Origin: CAWJMN01 sp963844055
Lineage (GTDB): Bacteria > Planctomycetota > Planctomycetia > Pirellulales > Pirellulaceae
Length of the DNA: 64,000 nt
Direction of reading: 5' to 3'
NCBI GenBank assembly: GCA_963844055.1
Contig: CAWJMN010000001.1
Coordinates: 868,001-932,000 of the forward strand
Both the position numbers and the translations under genes were made by a program. Below are positions 55,983 through 64,000 of the stretch, piece after piece. The notes below the pieces were generated by a model that did not search any database, was not told where the DNA came from, and saw nothing but the letters and a program-made list of their open reading frames with translations. The first letter of the stretch is position 1. Every line of letters begins with the position of its first letter.

Positions 55983-57605
55983 TTAGTACATGTCATGGTC
56001 GTGGCCATGCCCCTTCTTGCCCTTGCTGTCCTTTGGCTTTTCAGCGATCAAAGCATCGCTGGTTAGCAAAAGCGTTGCAACGCTGGCGGCATTGGCCAAT
56101 GCGGTACGGGTTACCTTCGTTGGGTCGATAACGCCAGCCTTTACGAGGTCTTCGTATTGGTTGGTGAGAGCGTTGTAACCAAAGTTTCCCTTGCCTTCGA
56201 TGACGCGTTCGCAAACGATGCCGCCGTCTTGGCCAGCATTTTCCGAAATCATCGTCAAAGGAGCACGGCAAGCACGCAGCACGATGTTGTAACCAACGGT
56301 TTCATCGTGGGCGGTGTCTTCACCAACCTTGACTTGCGAGCTGGCACGCAGCAAAGCCACGCCACCACCTGGCAGAATGCCTTCTTGAACAGCAGCGCGG
56401 GTAGCATGCAGAGCATCTTCCACGCGAGCCTTCTTTTCCTTCATTTCGCTTTCGGTTGCACCACCGACGTTGATCTTGGCAACGCCGCCAGACAACTTAG
56501 CCAAACGCTCTTCCAGCTTTTCGCGATCGTAATCGCTGGTGCTGACCGAGATTTCGCGACGGAGCTGTTCGATCCGAGCCTTGATGGCGTCGGTCTTGCC
56601 GCTACCTTCGATGATCGTCGTGTTGTCCTTGTCGATGATAACCTTCTTGGCACGGCCAAGATCGGTCAGTGGCAGCGTTTCAAGCTTCGTTCCCAAAGCT
56701 TCAAATACTGGCGTTCCACCGGTCAAAACCGCGATGTCTTCCATCATGGCCTTGCGACGGTCACCGTAACCAGGAGCCTTCACAGCGGCGCACTTGAACG
56801 TGCCACGCAGCGTGTTGATTACCAAAGTGGCCAAGGCTTCGCCTTCGACATCTTCAGCAATGATCAACAAAGGCTTGCCTTGTTGAACAACAGCTTCCAG
56901 GATTGGAACCAATTCCTTGATATTCGCGATCTTCTTCTCGAACACCAAGATGTAAGGGCTCTCAAGAACCGCAGTCATCGTGTTCGGATCGGTCACGAAG
57001 TAAGGCGATAGATAGCCACGGTCGAATTGCATACCTTCGACCCATTCGATCTCGGTCGTCAGGCTCTTGCCTTCGTCAACCGTGATCACGCCATCCTTAC
57101 CAACCTTCTCCATCGCGTCAGCCAGCTTGTTGCCGATTTCGCGATCGTTGTTGGCGGCGATCGTGGCCACATTGGCCATCTCGCTCTTTTCCTTGATCTT
57201 GATCGACATCTTGTGCAGCTTTTCGGTGATGTCCGAAACTGCCTTCTCGATGCCGGTCTTCATTTGAACGGGATTCACGCCAGCAACAACGGCCTTGAGG
57301 CCTTCGTTGAAGATCGCTTCAGCCAAAACGGTAGCGGTCGTGGTGCCGTCACCGGCAACGTCGCTCGTCTTGCTGGCAACTTCGCGAACCATACGGGCAC
57401 CCATGTTTTCATAGGTGTCTTCCAGGTCCACTTCCTTCGCAACGGTCACGCCGTCCTTGGTGACGGTTGGCGAGCCAAAGCTCTTTTGCAGAATTACGTT
57501 GCGTCCCTTAGGACCAAGCGTAACCTTGACCGCACGGGCCAACTTCGAAACACCGCGGCGAATTGCCTCGCGTGCTTCCTGATCAAAAGCCATCATCTTT
57601 GCCAT
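55983..57605 (-). CDS. groEL: chaperonin GroEL (Hsp60), His-rich C-terminus
   Basis: GroEL, 540 residues, forms the double-ring chaperonin with GroES. Conserved VTLGPKGRNVILQKSFGSP, DVAGDGTTTATVLAEAIF and GIEKAVSDI; the ATP-binding VAGDGTTTA motif is intact. The C-terminus is GKKGHGHDHDMY, not the Gly-Gly-Met repeat of E. coli, so the tail in the ring cavity is His-rich. It follows groES on the same strand by 78 bases. Confidence 0.98.
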   Translation of the reverse strand: MAKMMAFDQEAREAIRRGVSKLARAVKVTLGPKGRNVILQKSFGSPTVTKDGVTVAKEVDLEDTYENMGARMVREVASKTSDVAGDGTTTATVLAEAIFNEGLKAVVAGVNPVQMKTGIEKAVSDITEKLHKMSIKIKEKSEMANVATIAANNDREIGNKLADAMEKVGKDGVITVDEGKSLTTEIEWVEGMQFDRGYLSPYFVTDPNTMTAVLESPYILVFEKKIANIKELVPILEAVVQQGKPLLIIAEDVEGEALATLVINTLRGTFKCAAVKAPGYGDRRKAMMEDIAVLTGGTPVFEALGTKLETLPLTDLGRAKKVIIDKDNTTIIEGSGKTDAIKARIEQLRREISVSTSDYDREKLEERLAKLSGGVAKINVGGATESEMKEKKARVEDALHATRAAVQEGILPGGGVALLRASSQVKVGEDTAHDETVGYNIVLRACRAPLTMISENAGQDGGIVCERVIEGKGNFGYNALTNQYEDLVKAGVIDPTKVTRTALANAASVATLLLTSDALIAEKPKDSKGKKGHGHDHDMY

Positions 57606-57683
57606 GATATTCGTCTCTCTACGTACTTACGTGATTTTTGAACGAGGTATTTGAAAGCGCGTAAGGCCAAAAGCCTCTCGCAA

Positions 57684-58019
57684 CTAGTCTTCGATAATGG
57701 CGAGAATGTCTTCTTCGCGCATCAGCAGCAATTCTTCGTCGCCAACCTTGAAGGTCTCACCAGCCCAGCTGGTGAAGATCACGCGATCATTGACCTTCAC
57801 TTGCAGAGTGCCGCGTGAACCGTTGTCGAGCAACTTGCCGTTGCCAACGCTGACGATTACGCCGCGAGCTGGCTTGTCCTTGGCCGAGTCTGGCAGAACA
57901 ATGCCGCCAGCCGTGACCCCTTCGCTCGACTCACGCTTTACCACCACACGGTCACCAAGCGGTTGAAGCTTCAGTTCAGACTTGGCTTTCTTCCCTTTTT
58001 CCTTCGTCGCAGTCGTCAT
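57684..58019 (-). CDS. groES: co-chaperonin GroES
   Basis: GroES, 111 residues, the lid of GroEL. A 17-residue basic N-terminal extension (MTTATKEKGKKAKSELK) precedes the usual LQPLGDRVVVKRE start. The mobile loop is EGVTAGGIVLPDSA and the roof contains SVGNGKLLDNGSRG. A GGAGG ribosome site lies upstream. No CIRCE repeat (TTAGCACTC) is present before it. Confidence 0.97.
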   Translation of the reverse strand: MTTATKEKGKKAKSELKLQPLGDRVVVKRESSEGVTAGGIVLPDSAKDKPARGVIVSVGNGKLLDNGSRGTLQVKVNDRVIFTSWAGETFKVGDEELLLMREEDILAIIED

Positions 58020-58066
58020 GCGTGAAATCCTCCGGACAAACGTAGCTCTGTGAGTAAATTACAAAA

Positions 58067-58119
58067 ACAGCCAATTTCTGTCGTCGCGGCCGACTTCGGG
58101 CAACGACATCTCCGGCTGT
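58067..58119 (-). promoter_or_regulatory. two-stem hairpin in the groES leader
   Basis: On the plus strand, ACAGCC (58067-58072) pairs with GGCTGT (58114-58119), and TGTCGT (58079-58084) pairs with ACGACA (58103-58108). Read on the minus strand the outer stem ends GGCTGT followed by TTTTG, about 50 bases before the groES start. It may be a leader attenuator or thermosensor. The remaining part of 58020-58431 shows no supported gene. Confidence 0.35.
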
Positions 58120-58431
58120 CAAAAAAGCATGGTCGCTTTCGTGGACTCTCAAAAAAGCAACTTGCGCGCCAAACGAAAGGCTTTGCTGTCTAACTCAAGC
58201 CTTGGCAAACCGTTACGCCCATTTATCCCGCTAGAGACCGCTCCGCCACCCTGCCGCCGGCCAGGAAAAATCGGCGCTGGACTGCCATGCTGTCATTTTG
58301 GCAGAATCTCAAGGTAACCCGAAAGTGTGGTTTTGTGAGGCAGCGGTTGTTGGTTACCGATGCGGTGGTCACAATAGGAAACTCGTCGGATTTTTCGTGG
58401 GGTCCCTTCATTCGCTTTGTGATCGCCAAAA

Positions 58432-59268
58432 ATGCCCATCCAAGTTACGTGTGGACAGTGCAAACAAACCCTAGCCGCTCCTGACACTTTGGCCGGGAAG
58501 GCGGCCAAGTGCCCCAAGTGCTCGGCCATCATCAATATTCCTGCCGCGGCACCTGCTGCGCCGGCGCTCTCTCCACTTGGCGCACCTTTGGGGGCAGCTG
58601 CCGGGTTTGGTGCACCCGCTCCTTCTGGTGCAATTCCAGGAGGATCGGTTTGTCCTACCTGCTATTCATCGCTGCCGCCGAATGCCGTCCTGTGTGTGAA
58701 GTGTGGCTTCAATCTGAAAACCGGACAGCAGACAAAAACGGTGCGTGGCCCAGGGCTCGGCGGGCCCAAGCTTGGTGGCGGTGATGGCCACGGCGAAGTG
58801 GCCTCGATGATCCTGGAACGCGCGTCCATGTCGATTCAAGAAGACGAGGTGGCCGAAAAGAGCAAGCTCGGCGAAGGTTTGCCGTGGTGGAGCTACCTCG
58901 TCATGCTGATGTTGGCGGTTGGCTTTTTGATCGTGATGTCGATGCTTCCTGTAACGCAGGCGATGGCAGCAATCGGCGGTGTTTTGATTGCTTTGGGTTC
59001 CATTCTAAGCCTCGTCACGTCAATCCTGATTTATAAAGCGGCCTTCGACGATGACATTGTCACGGGGCTGCTTAGCCTGTTTGTGCCGTTTTACGTGTTG
59101 ATCTTTATATTCTCGCGATGGGCAGCGTGTGGGGCCTACTTCCTGGCAAACATTGCCGGGGCATGTATTCTTGGATTTGGCGTTTTCATCATGCTTTATG
59201 GCAGCACCTTCGTCAGTGACAAGCCCGAAGATGCCATGGCCTTTTTTCAGATCATTGCCGGGCTCTAA
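58432..59268 (+). CDS. zinc-ribbon membrane protein
   Basis: A 278-residue protein. Residues 7-30 form a zinc ribbon (C7/C10 and C27/C30 in VTCGQC and AKCPKC), followed by an Ala/Pro/Gly linker and a second CxxC pair (C74/C77 and C88/C91). The C-terminal half has several membrane helices (YLVMLMLAVGFLIVMSML, IGGVLIALGSILSLVTSIL, FVPFYVLIFIFSRW). The beginning MPIQVTCGQC is common in planctomycetes. Function unknown; metal binding and membrane location are the only inferences. Confidence 0.75.
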   Translation: MPIQVTCGQCKQTLAAPDTLAGKAAKCPKCSAIINIPAAAPAAPALSPLGAPLGAAAGFGAPAPSGAIPGGSVCPTCYSSLPPNAVLCVKCGFNLKTGQQTKTVRGPGLGGPKLGGGDGHGEVASMILERASMSIQEDEVAEKSKLGEGLPWWSYLVMLMLAVGFLIVMSMLPVTQAMAAIGGVLIALGSILSLVTSILIYKAAFDDDIVTGLLSLFVPFYVLIFIFSRWAACGAYFLANIAGACILGFGVFIMLYGSTFVSDKPEDAMAFFQIIAGL

Positions 59269-59574
59269 ACGGCGGTAGGTTTCGGCGTACGTTCGGTGGC
59301 AGGTCATTGGGGAGAATCCGACTTGGGTTTCTTCCCAATTGGATCCCCGTTGGAATTCGGCAAAAGCCCGGCAAAAAAGGCCTGTTCTGCTAGACTTTTG
59401 CCCGGCTCCCCCTTATTCTCACGGGTAAATGTGCTCAGTGCTTTTTCTCCCTCAGGAAGTCTCCTGAAAAGTACTGCGGCAATCGCTGACGGACGGTTGT
59501 TGCACCTGGCGGATGCAACGCGACGGTTGGTCAGTGGGATGAAACCATTTTCTTTTTGCTAAAGAGTCGCATTC
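59269..59574. other. intergenic region with nothing recognised
   Basis: This 306-base stretch lies between the zinc-ribbon gene and the esterase gene. I see no gene, tRNA, terminator with a convincing T run, or repeat. It probably holds the esterase promoter. Confidence 0.4.
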
Positions 59575-60390
59575 ATGAATAGTCCGTCAGTCCGTTTGTG
59601 TGGTGCTCCGTGGATGGGTTGGTTGCTTGGCGTGTGCACAATCATCGGTATGCAGCTCGGCTCACTCAGCCCAGTTGTGTTGGCGGATGAACCTGCTGCC
59701 GGTAAGCAAGTTGCCATGGAAGTGCTTGTCGATCGAGCAGTGAAGGCGGAAGACTCGAAAGAGGCCGACGCCAAGGAAAAGGTCAAGGTTCGCTTTTGGT
59801 TGTTCCTGCCGGAAGGCTTTGACGCCAAAGCCAGTGAGAAAAAATGGCCGCTCATGCTGTTCCTGCATGGTTCAGGCGAACGGGGTGATGATCTAGAAAA
59901 GGTCAAAGTGCACGGCCCACCAAAGATCGCCGCTGCCGACGCAACCAAGATTCCAATGATCGTGATCTCACCCCAGTGTGAGTCCGGTCGTCGGTGGGAC
60001 TCGGCCGAGCTAGTACAGTTGGTCGATCAAATGGCCGCCAAGTTCAATGCGGACCCCAAGAAGCTTTATCTGACGGGGCTTAGCATGGGGGGCTATGGAA
60101 CTTGGAATATTCTGGCTGACTATCCGGGGAAATTTGCAGCCGCCGTGCCCGTGTGCGGCGGTGGCAATCCCACGCAAGTCGAAAAGATGAAACGTACGCC
60201 GATCTGGGTCTTTCACGGTGCCAAGGATCAGGCCGTTCCTCTGACCCGTAGCGAAGAGATGGTCGCCGCCCTCAAGCAGATTGAAGGGGATGTCAAGCTG
60301 ACCGTCTATCCAGAAGCCGGCCACGATAGTTGGACGGAGACCTACGCGAATCCGGAAGTTTACAAGTGGCTTTTGGAAAAGTCACTGTAA
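59575..60390 (+). CDS. secreted alpha/beta-hydrolase esterase
   Basis: A 271-residue exported enzyme of the phospholipase/carboxylesterase or feruloyl-esterase-like type. The signal peptide ends about residue 38 (PVVLADE). The oxyanion site is LFLHGSGERGDDL, the nucleophile elbow is GLSMGGYGTW (Ser at about residue 171), the acid is Asp in HGAKDQAVPL and the base is His in PEAGHDSW. Likely cleaves an ester bond in an exogenous substrate. Substrate unknown. Confidence 0.85.
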   Translation: MNSPSVRLCGAPWMGWLLGVCTIIGMQLGSLSPVVLADEPAAGKQVAMEVLVDRAVKAEDSKEADAKEKVKVRFWLFLPEGFDAKASEKKWPLMLFLHGSGERGDDLEKVKVHGPPKIAAADATKIPMIVISPQCESGRRWDSAELVQLVDQMAAKFNADPKKLYLTGLSMGGYGTWNILADYPGKFAAAVPVCGGGNPTQVEKMKRTPIWVFHGAKDQAVPLTRSEEMVAALKQIEGDVKLTVYPEAGHDSWTETYANPEVYKWLLEKSL

Positions 60391-60467
60391 TCCCGTAACG
60401 CAATCTGGCTTACACATCATTTGTTTTTATTCTTCCCCGTTTCGTAGTCCCAAGAAGGGCCGTAGTC

Positions 60468-61277
60468 ATGTCGATGGATCCGAATAACCCGTACGCAAGC
60501 TCATCGCCTAATAAGCCGATGGGTAGCACTGCCAGCTTGGATTTTGCCAAAGCACTTCAGGCCCCATTTGAGGGCGAAGGTGCGATTGTCACTTTGATTT
60601 TATGCGGGCTCTGCGCCATGTTTGGAATGTTTATTTTTCCGCTCATGGTCCTTTATGGATATGGGTTTGAAACTGCCGAGGCCAAGATTGTTACGGGCGG
60701 GGCCGCAAATCCAAAGTTCAACATGGATCGAATCGGTGCCTATGTAAACCGAGGTGTGTGGCCTTGGCTAATCGCGTTCATTGCCGGGTCCGTGGTTGGA
60801 TGTGTTTTCTACATTGCTGTTTTAGCAGTTGTTCTGGTCGCATCTGCAGTCCTGGGTGACAATGCAGGGATCGCGGGACTTTTCATTCTCCCACTCTATC
60901 TTGCTCTTATTGCTGGCATGTACGGAGTTGTAAGTGCCGCAACGCTTCAAGCAGGGCTAACGCAAAGTTCCAGCAATACGTTTGACTTTGGCTGGATCTT
61001 TGATTTCTGCGGCAAGATGTGGAAGGAGCTATTGCTTTCCGTTTTAGTACTGATGGTAGTCAGTTTTGTCGCTGAAATAGCTGGGGTGATTGCACTTTGC
61101 GTTGGGCTCATACCAGCGATAGGCTATATCACGATGGTCCAATTCAATATTCAAGCCCAGCTCTACCCGATCTATCTCTCTCGTGGCGGACGTCCTTTGC
61201 CGTTCAAGCAAGATCCATCGACGATGCCCGTCTATGGCCCCGGCCCAGGAACGCCTGGTAGCAATCCATTTACCTAA
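60468..61277 (+). CDS. DUF4013-like membrane protein
   Basis: A 269-residue integral membrane protein with a short polar N-terminus (MSMDPNNPYASSSPNKPMGS). Helices occur at TLILCGLCAMFGMFIFPLMV, LIAFIAGSVVGCVFYIAVLA, LFILPLYLALIAGMYGVV and VLVLMVVSFVAEIAGVIALC. It ends in a Pro/Gly tail. Similar to DUF4013-type proteins, which have no known function. It lies beside a zinc-ribbon membrane gene and a TM2 gene. Confidence 0.7.
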   Translation: MSMDPNNPYASSSPNKPMGSTASLDFAKALQAPFEGEGAIVTLILCGLCAMFGMFIFPLMVLYGYGFETAEAKIVTGGAANPKFNMDRIGAYVNRGVWPWLIAFIAGSVVGCVFYIAVLAVVLVASAVLGDNAGIAGLFILPLYLALIAGMYGVVSAATLQAGLTQSSSNTFDFGWIFDFCGKMWKELLLSVLVLMVVSFVAEIAGVIALCVGLIPAIGYITMVQFNIQAQLYPIYLSRGGRPLPFKQDPSTMPVYGPGPGTPGSNPFT

Positions 61278-61282
61278 TGCAT

Positions 61283-61451
61283 GCATTTGTAGGGTGGGTC
61301 AAGCCGCAGGCGATGACCCACCATGTTGGAATTGCCATGGCTACTTGTCGTGGCCAATGAATGGATACGTGGGGGCGAATTTGCCAATGCCAATGGGCCT
61401 TGGCATTCGACGCTGGTGGGTCATCGCGGCGACCGCTTGATCCACCCTACG
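61283..61451. repeat. palindromic REP-type repeat, copy 1
   Basis: GTAGGGTGGGTCAAGCCGCA starts at 61289, reads on to GATGACCCACCATG, and is followed by a spacer. The inverted arm GCTGGTGGGTCATCGCGGCG starts at 61413 and ends TCCACCCTACG at 61451. The two arms can fold against each other. A second copy at 62044-62221 flanks the transposase-like gene on the other side in the same orientation. Confidence 0.9.
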
Positions 61452-61475
61452 GTAGTCCTATGAGGATTTTCGCGA

Positions 61476-62033
61476 ATGCCTCACTATCGGCGGAATTACG
61501 TACCGGGTGGCACGTATTTTTTCACGCTGGTTACTCTAGAACGGCGTCCGCTGTTTTTGCATCAGGAATGCTGCTCTCTCTTTTTGTCTTGCTGTGACAA
61601 AATAAGTGGTAGCATGCCGTTTCAAACAATCGCTTGGGCACTAATGCCCGATCACTATCATGCGATTTGGGTTTTGCCCCGTGATGACAGCGACTATTCC
61701 ACTCGTTGGCGACGAATCAAGACGGAATTCACAAAGGAATATTTGACTCTTGGTGGTTCTGAATTGGTTCAGTCTCCTTCGCGAACTAAGGCAAGTGAAA
61801 GAGGTGTTTGGCAAAGGCGATTTTGGGAATACACGGTTCGTGACGAAGCAGATCTAGAACGCTGTGTCGATTACATACACTGCAATCCATTTCACCATGG
61901 CTTGGTGGAGCGATTGCAGGACTGGAAGTGGTCGTCGTATCAGGACTATGTACAGCGAGGGCAGTATCCCGAAGATTGGAATGGCCCAGTTGATAACAGC
62001 AATTCATCAATTGCTTTGTGGGGCGAGTACTAA
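61476..62033 (+). mobile_element. REP-associated tyrosine transposase (RAYT) gene
   Basis: A 185-residue single-strand nuclease of the TnpA-REP/Y1 type. The metal-binding HUH motif is H60-Y-H62 in MPDHYHAIWVLP. The C-terminal region WQRRFWEYTVRDEADLE and VDYIHCNPFHHG holds the expected catalytic Tyr candidates. It begins MPHYRRNYVPGGTYFFTLVT, the standard opening of the family. These enzymes cut and join REP palindromes, and two such repeats lie 24 bases before and 10 bases after the gene. It appears complete. Confidence 0.92.
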
Positions 62034-62043
62034 AGCTCCCATT

Positions 62044-62221
62044 GCATTTGTAGGGTGGGTCAAGCCGCAGGCGATGACCCACCATGTTGGAATTGCCACG
62101 GTAGATTGTCGTGGCCAATGAATGGGTGACTGGGTACGTGGGGTCCGAAGTTGCCAACGGCAATGGGCCTTGGCATTCGACGCTGGTGGGTCATCGCGGC
62201 GACCGCTTGACCCACCCTACG
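62044..62221. repeat. palindromic REP-type repeat, copy 2
   Basis: This copy reads GTAGGGTGGGTCAAGCCGCA from 62050 and has the inverted arm GCTGGTGGGTCATCGCGGCG at 62182-62201, ending CCCACCCTACG at 62221. It matches copy 1 nearly base for base in both arms; the spacer differs slightly and is a little longer. It is therefore a recent duplication or is maintained by the RAYT enzyme between them. Confidence 0.9.
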
Positions 62222-62272
62222 AAGGCAGCAAGCTATTCAAGCTTGCTGTTGAATCGCCGAACTCGCGACTCA

Positions 62273-62758
62273 TCAAAACCATTCTTTTCGGCCAATCGCG
62301 TAGGTCTGATAGAACTCTTCGTCGGACTTGGTTAGGTAGATGATTCCTTCTACCATTCCAATGACATGCATGGCGAACGTCGCCAAGAGCGGTGCGATCA
62401 AACAAGAGCCGGTCACAAGTCCCACCAAATAAACTGCCAACATGATGCCGCCGGCGTTATTGAGTCCCAAGATAAACTTGTGGATTCCAAGGCCCCCTAG
62501 CAAAATGCCGCAAATGCCGGCCGCAATCTTCTTGCTGGCAAATTCGCGAACCGCTGGATTGGAATTGTCCGTCGCAAAGCTACTGCTACCCGAATAGGCC
62601 GTCGGCACGGGAACTTGAAAATTCCCCGCGCATTGCGGGCAAGGAATGATTTGTCCAGCCTGAGCCGGTGTCACAGGAATGACAGCCTGGCAGAATGGGC
62701 AAACCACCTGGACGGGCTGCGGCGGGCCAAACGGGGACGGTGATGGGTTACTCGACAT
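62273..62758 (-). CDS. TM2-domain protein with N-terminal zinc ribbon
   Basis: A 161-residue protein. Residues 20-43 form a zinc ribbon (C20/C23 in VVCPFC and C40/C43 in IPCPQC). The membrane part shows the TM2 pattern KKIAAGICGILLGGLGIHKF, followed by further hydrophobic helices. The two-part organisation resembles the zinc-ribbon gene at 58432 but the membrane half differs. Function unknown. Confidence 0.8.
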   Translation of the reverse strand: MSSNPSPSPFGPPQPVQVVCPFCQAVIPVTPAQAGQIIPCPQCAGNFQVPVPTAYSGSSSFATDNSNPAVREFASKKIAAGICGILLGGLGIHKFILGLNNAGGIMLAVYLVGLVTGSCLIAPLLATFAMHVIGMVEGIIYLTKSDEEFYQTYAIGRKEWF

Positions 62759-62918
62759 CGTGTTTCCCCTAGAAAAAAGGTTTGGCGGTAAAAAAGGATT
62801 TCTGTTGGTCTAAGGCTATCCACCGCAGGCCGACCCAGCAAGGGTTTCGTTCCCCGTCGGGCAATCTTGGTCAAATTGCCCCAACATTTTTAAAAAAGTC
62901 GCTCTCGTCTCGACAAGC

Positions 62919-64000
62919 CTACTTATCGAGCGCCTTAATGATGTTATCCACATCGTAGACGCAGCCCCCCCATGTGCCACCGCCATGCTTTTGCAGGGCA
63001 GCCCACAAGCGTGTATCGTCCGGCAGGTCAGGATCAGGCTTGATGGCCGGGTTGGTTGACCGTTGGGCCAAAATCGTTGCCCCTTCGGCAGGCGTGAACT
63101 GCTTGCCATCGGCACCAATCAGGTCTACCGATCCCACGAGCGTATTGCGGTCGATCACGATCTGAATCACGTCGCCATCTTTCAGCTTGCCAATCGGGCC
63201 CCCGGCCAACGCTTCTGGTCCGACATGCCCAATGCAGGCGCCGGTGCTCACGCCGGAGAAGCGAGCATCGGTGACGACTGCAACTTCCTTGCCCCACTTC
63301 AAAAACTTCAAGGCCGAAGTGAGCTGATAGGTCTCTTCCATGCCGCTCCCCATCGGGCCACGGCCAGCCAGTACTAAGATATCGCCAGGCTTGATGGGCG
63401 CTGTCTTTTGTCCCTTGATGGCTGCAATCGCTTCTCGCTCGGAAGTAAAGACGCGGGCAGGGCCGACCTTGCGATACACGCCATCGGCATCGACGACAGA
63501 GGGGTCAATACTGGTTGCCTTAATCACGGCTCCTTCGGGGCAAAGATTCCCCAGCGGGAAGCAAACGGTGCTTGTCAGTCCTCGTTCCTTCGCTTGCGGC
63601 GGTGGAATGATCACATCATCAGCATCCACATCATCCCGACTCTTCAGTAACTGCCGTAAGGTCTCGCGGCGTTCGGATTTCTCCCACCAGTTCAGCACAT
63701 CTCCCAGGGGATGGCCGGTGACCGTCATGGCGGCTAGGTCAAGCAGTCCCATCGCCCGTAGGTGAAGCATGACTTCCGGCACGCCACCCGCCAAAAACAT
63801 CCGAACCGTCGGATGATTGACCGGACCGTTCGGCAGAACCGAAACAAAGCGTGGAACTTGGCGATTCACTTCTGTCCAATCGTCAACCGTGGGACGCTTG
63901 CGCCAGCAGCAAACGCAACAGCAGGAATATGCAGCAGCAAGTTGGTCGATCCGCCACAGGCCGCATGCACCATCATCGAATTGCGAATGGCGGCATCGCT
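62919..64000 (-). CDS. YjhG/YagF-type dehydratase (5' partial, frame interrupted)
   Basis: The C-terminal part of an IlvD/Edd-superfamily dehydratase. VHAACGGSTNLLLHIP carries the [Fe-S]-ligand Cys, and the tail LPDDTRLWAALQKHGGGTWG matches the YjhG/YagF branch (D-xylonate dehydratase-like) more closely than IlvD. PSVVDADGVYRKVGPARVF is also typical. The protein begins beyond the right edge. One base appears missing near 63898-63904 (AAGA then KRPTVDDWTEVNRQVPRFV), which splits the frame. Probable sugar-acid metabolism. Confidence 0.82.
   Translation of the reverse strand, partial: RCRHSQFDDGACGLWRIDQLAAAYSCCCVCCWRKRPTVDDWTEVNRQVPRFVSVLPNGPVNHPTVRMFLAGGVPEVMLHLRAMGLLDLAAMTVTGHPLGDVLNWWEKSERRETLRQLLKSRDDVDADDVIIPPPQAKERGLTSTVCFPLGNLCPEGAVIKATSIDPSVVDADGVYRKVGPARVFTSEREAIAAIKGQKTAPIKPGDILVLAGRGPMGSGMEETYQLTSALKFLKWGKEVAVVTDARFSGVSTGACIGHVGPEALAGGPIGKLKDGDVIQIVIDRNTLVGSVDLIGADGKQFTPAEGATILAQRSTNPAIKPDPDLPDDTRLWAALQKHGGGTWGGCVYDVDNIIKALDK

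Noticed and set aside
57984..58130. CIRCE operator before groES
   Set aside because: No TTAGCACTC-N9-GAGTGCTAA or close variant is present.

Overview
The window is from a planctomycete, most likely of the Pirellulales (Rhodopirellula/Blastopirellula/Bremerella type). The evidence is the planctomycete-style EF-Tu switch I, a sigma factor with several N-terminal helix-turn-helix (HTH) units, acidic and enlarged NusG and L17, and a tetrahydromethanopterin (H4MPT) cofactor cluster. Small zinc-ribbon membrane proteins and a RAYT element flanked by GTAGGGTGGGTCA repeats fit the same group. Assignment below family level is inference.

Layout. 1-6.5 kb: a metal-efflux island with a His-rich periplasmic protein, a CusB/CzcB-type lipoprotein adaptor, a CusA/CzcA-type RND pump, a secreted Cys-rich protein and a metallothionein-like secreted protein closed by a strong terminator. 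6.6-8.2 kb: a secreted protein of unknown function on the minus strand. 8.9-10.6 kb: an unusual sigma-70 factor. 10.9-25.3 kb: tRNA-Thr-Tyr-Gly-Thr, tuf, tRNA-Trp, secE, nusG, rplK, rplA, rplJ, rplL, rpoB, rpoC, the same order as the E. coli thrU-tufB to rpoC region. 25.5-28.7 kb: rpsL, rpsG, fusA. 29.1-44.4 kb: the S10, spc and alpha operons from rpsJ to rplQ, without rpmD (L30), infA, map or rpsD, and closed by a terminator. 44.4-45.5 kb: a putative metallopeptidase and a cysteine-less FmdB-like protein. 45.5-54.2 kb (minus strand): a WYL regulator, an SDR, a DHPS-like protein, PabB, PabA, a DUF447 protein, beta-RFAP synthase and a Tat lipoprotein solute-binding protein. This reads as a branch of H4MPT biosynthesis with its own p-aminobenzoate supply. 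54.6-58.0 kb: queC, a HAD phosphatase and groEL/groES. 58.4-64 kb: zinc-ribbon, DUF4013 and TM2 membrane proteins, an esterase, a RAYT (REP-associated transposase) between two copies of a palindromic repeat, and the 3' part of a YjhG/YagF-type dehydratase.

Sequence integrity matters here. The sigma gene, rpoB, rpoC, fusA and the dehydratase gene are all interrupted by 1-2 base indels that restore perfect family alignment as soon as the frame is switched. Fourteen of these lie in 3.7 kb of rpoB/rpoC (about 19,860-23,540), and most are single-base insertions. They share no slippery motif, so I read them as assembly or consensus errors, not biology, and report those genes as single genes.

The most interesting biology is the HTH-rich sigma factor, the divergent EF-Tu switch I, the natural Arg at the S12 streptomycin position, the compact H4MPT operon, the secreted metallothionein-like protein and the RAYT/repeat unit. 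There is also a set of hairpins between ribosomal genes that could be attenuators.
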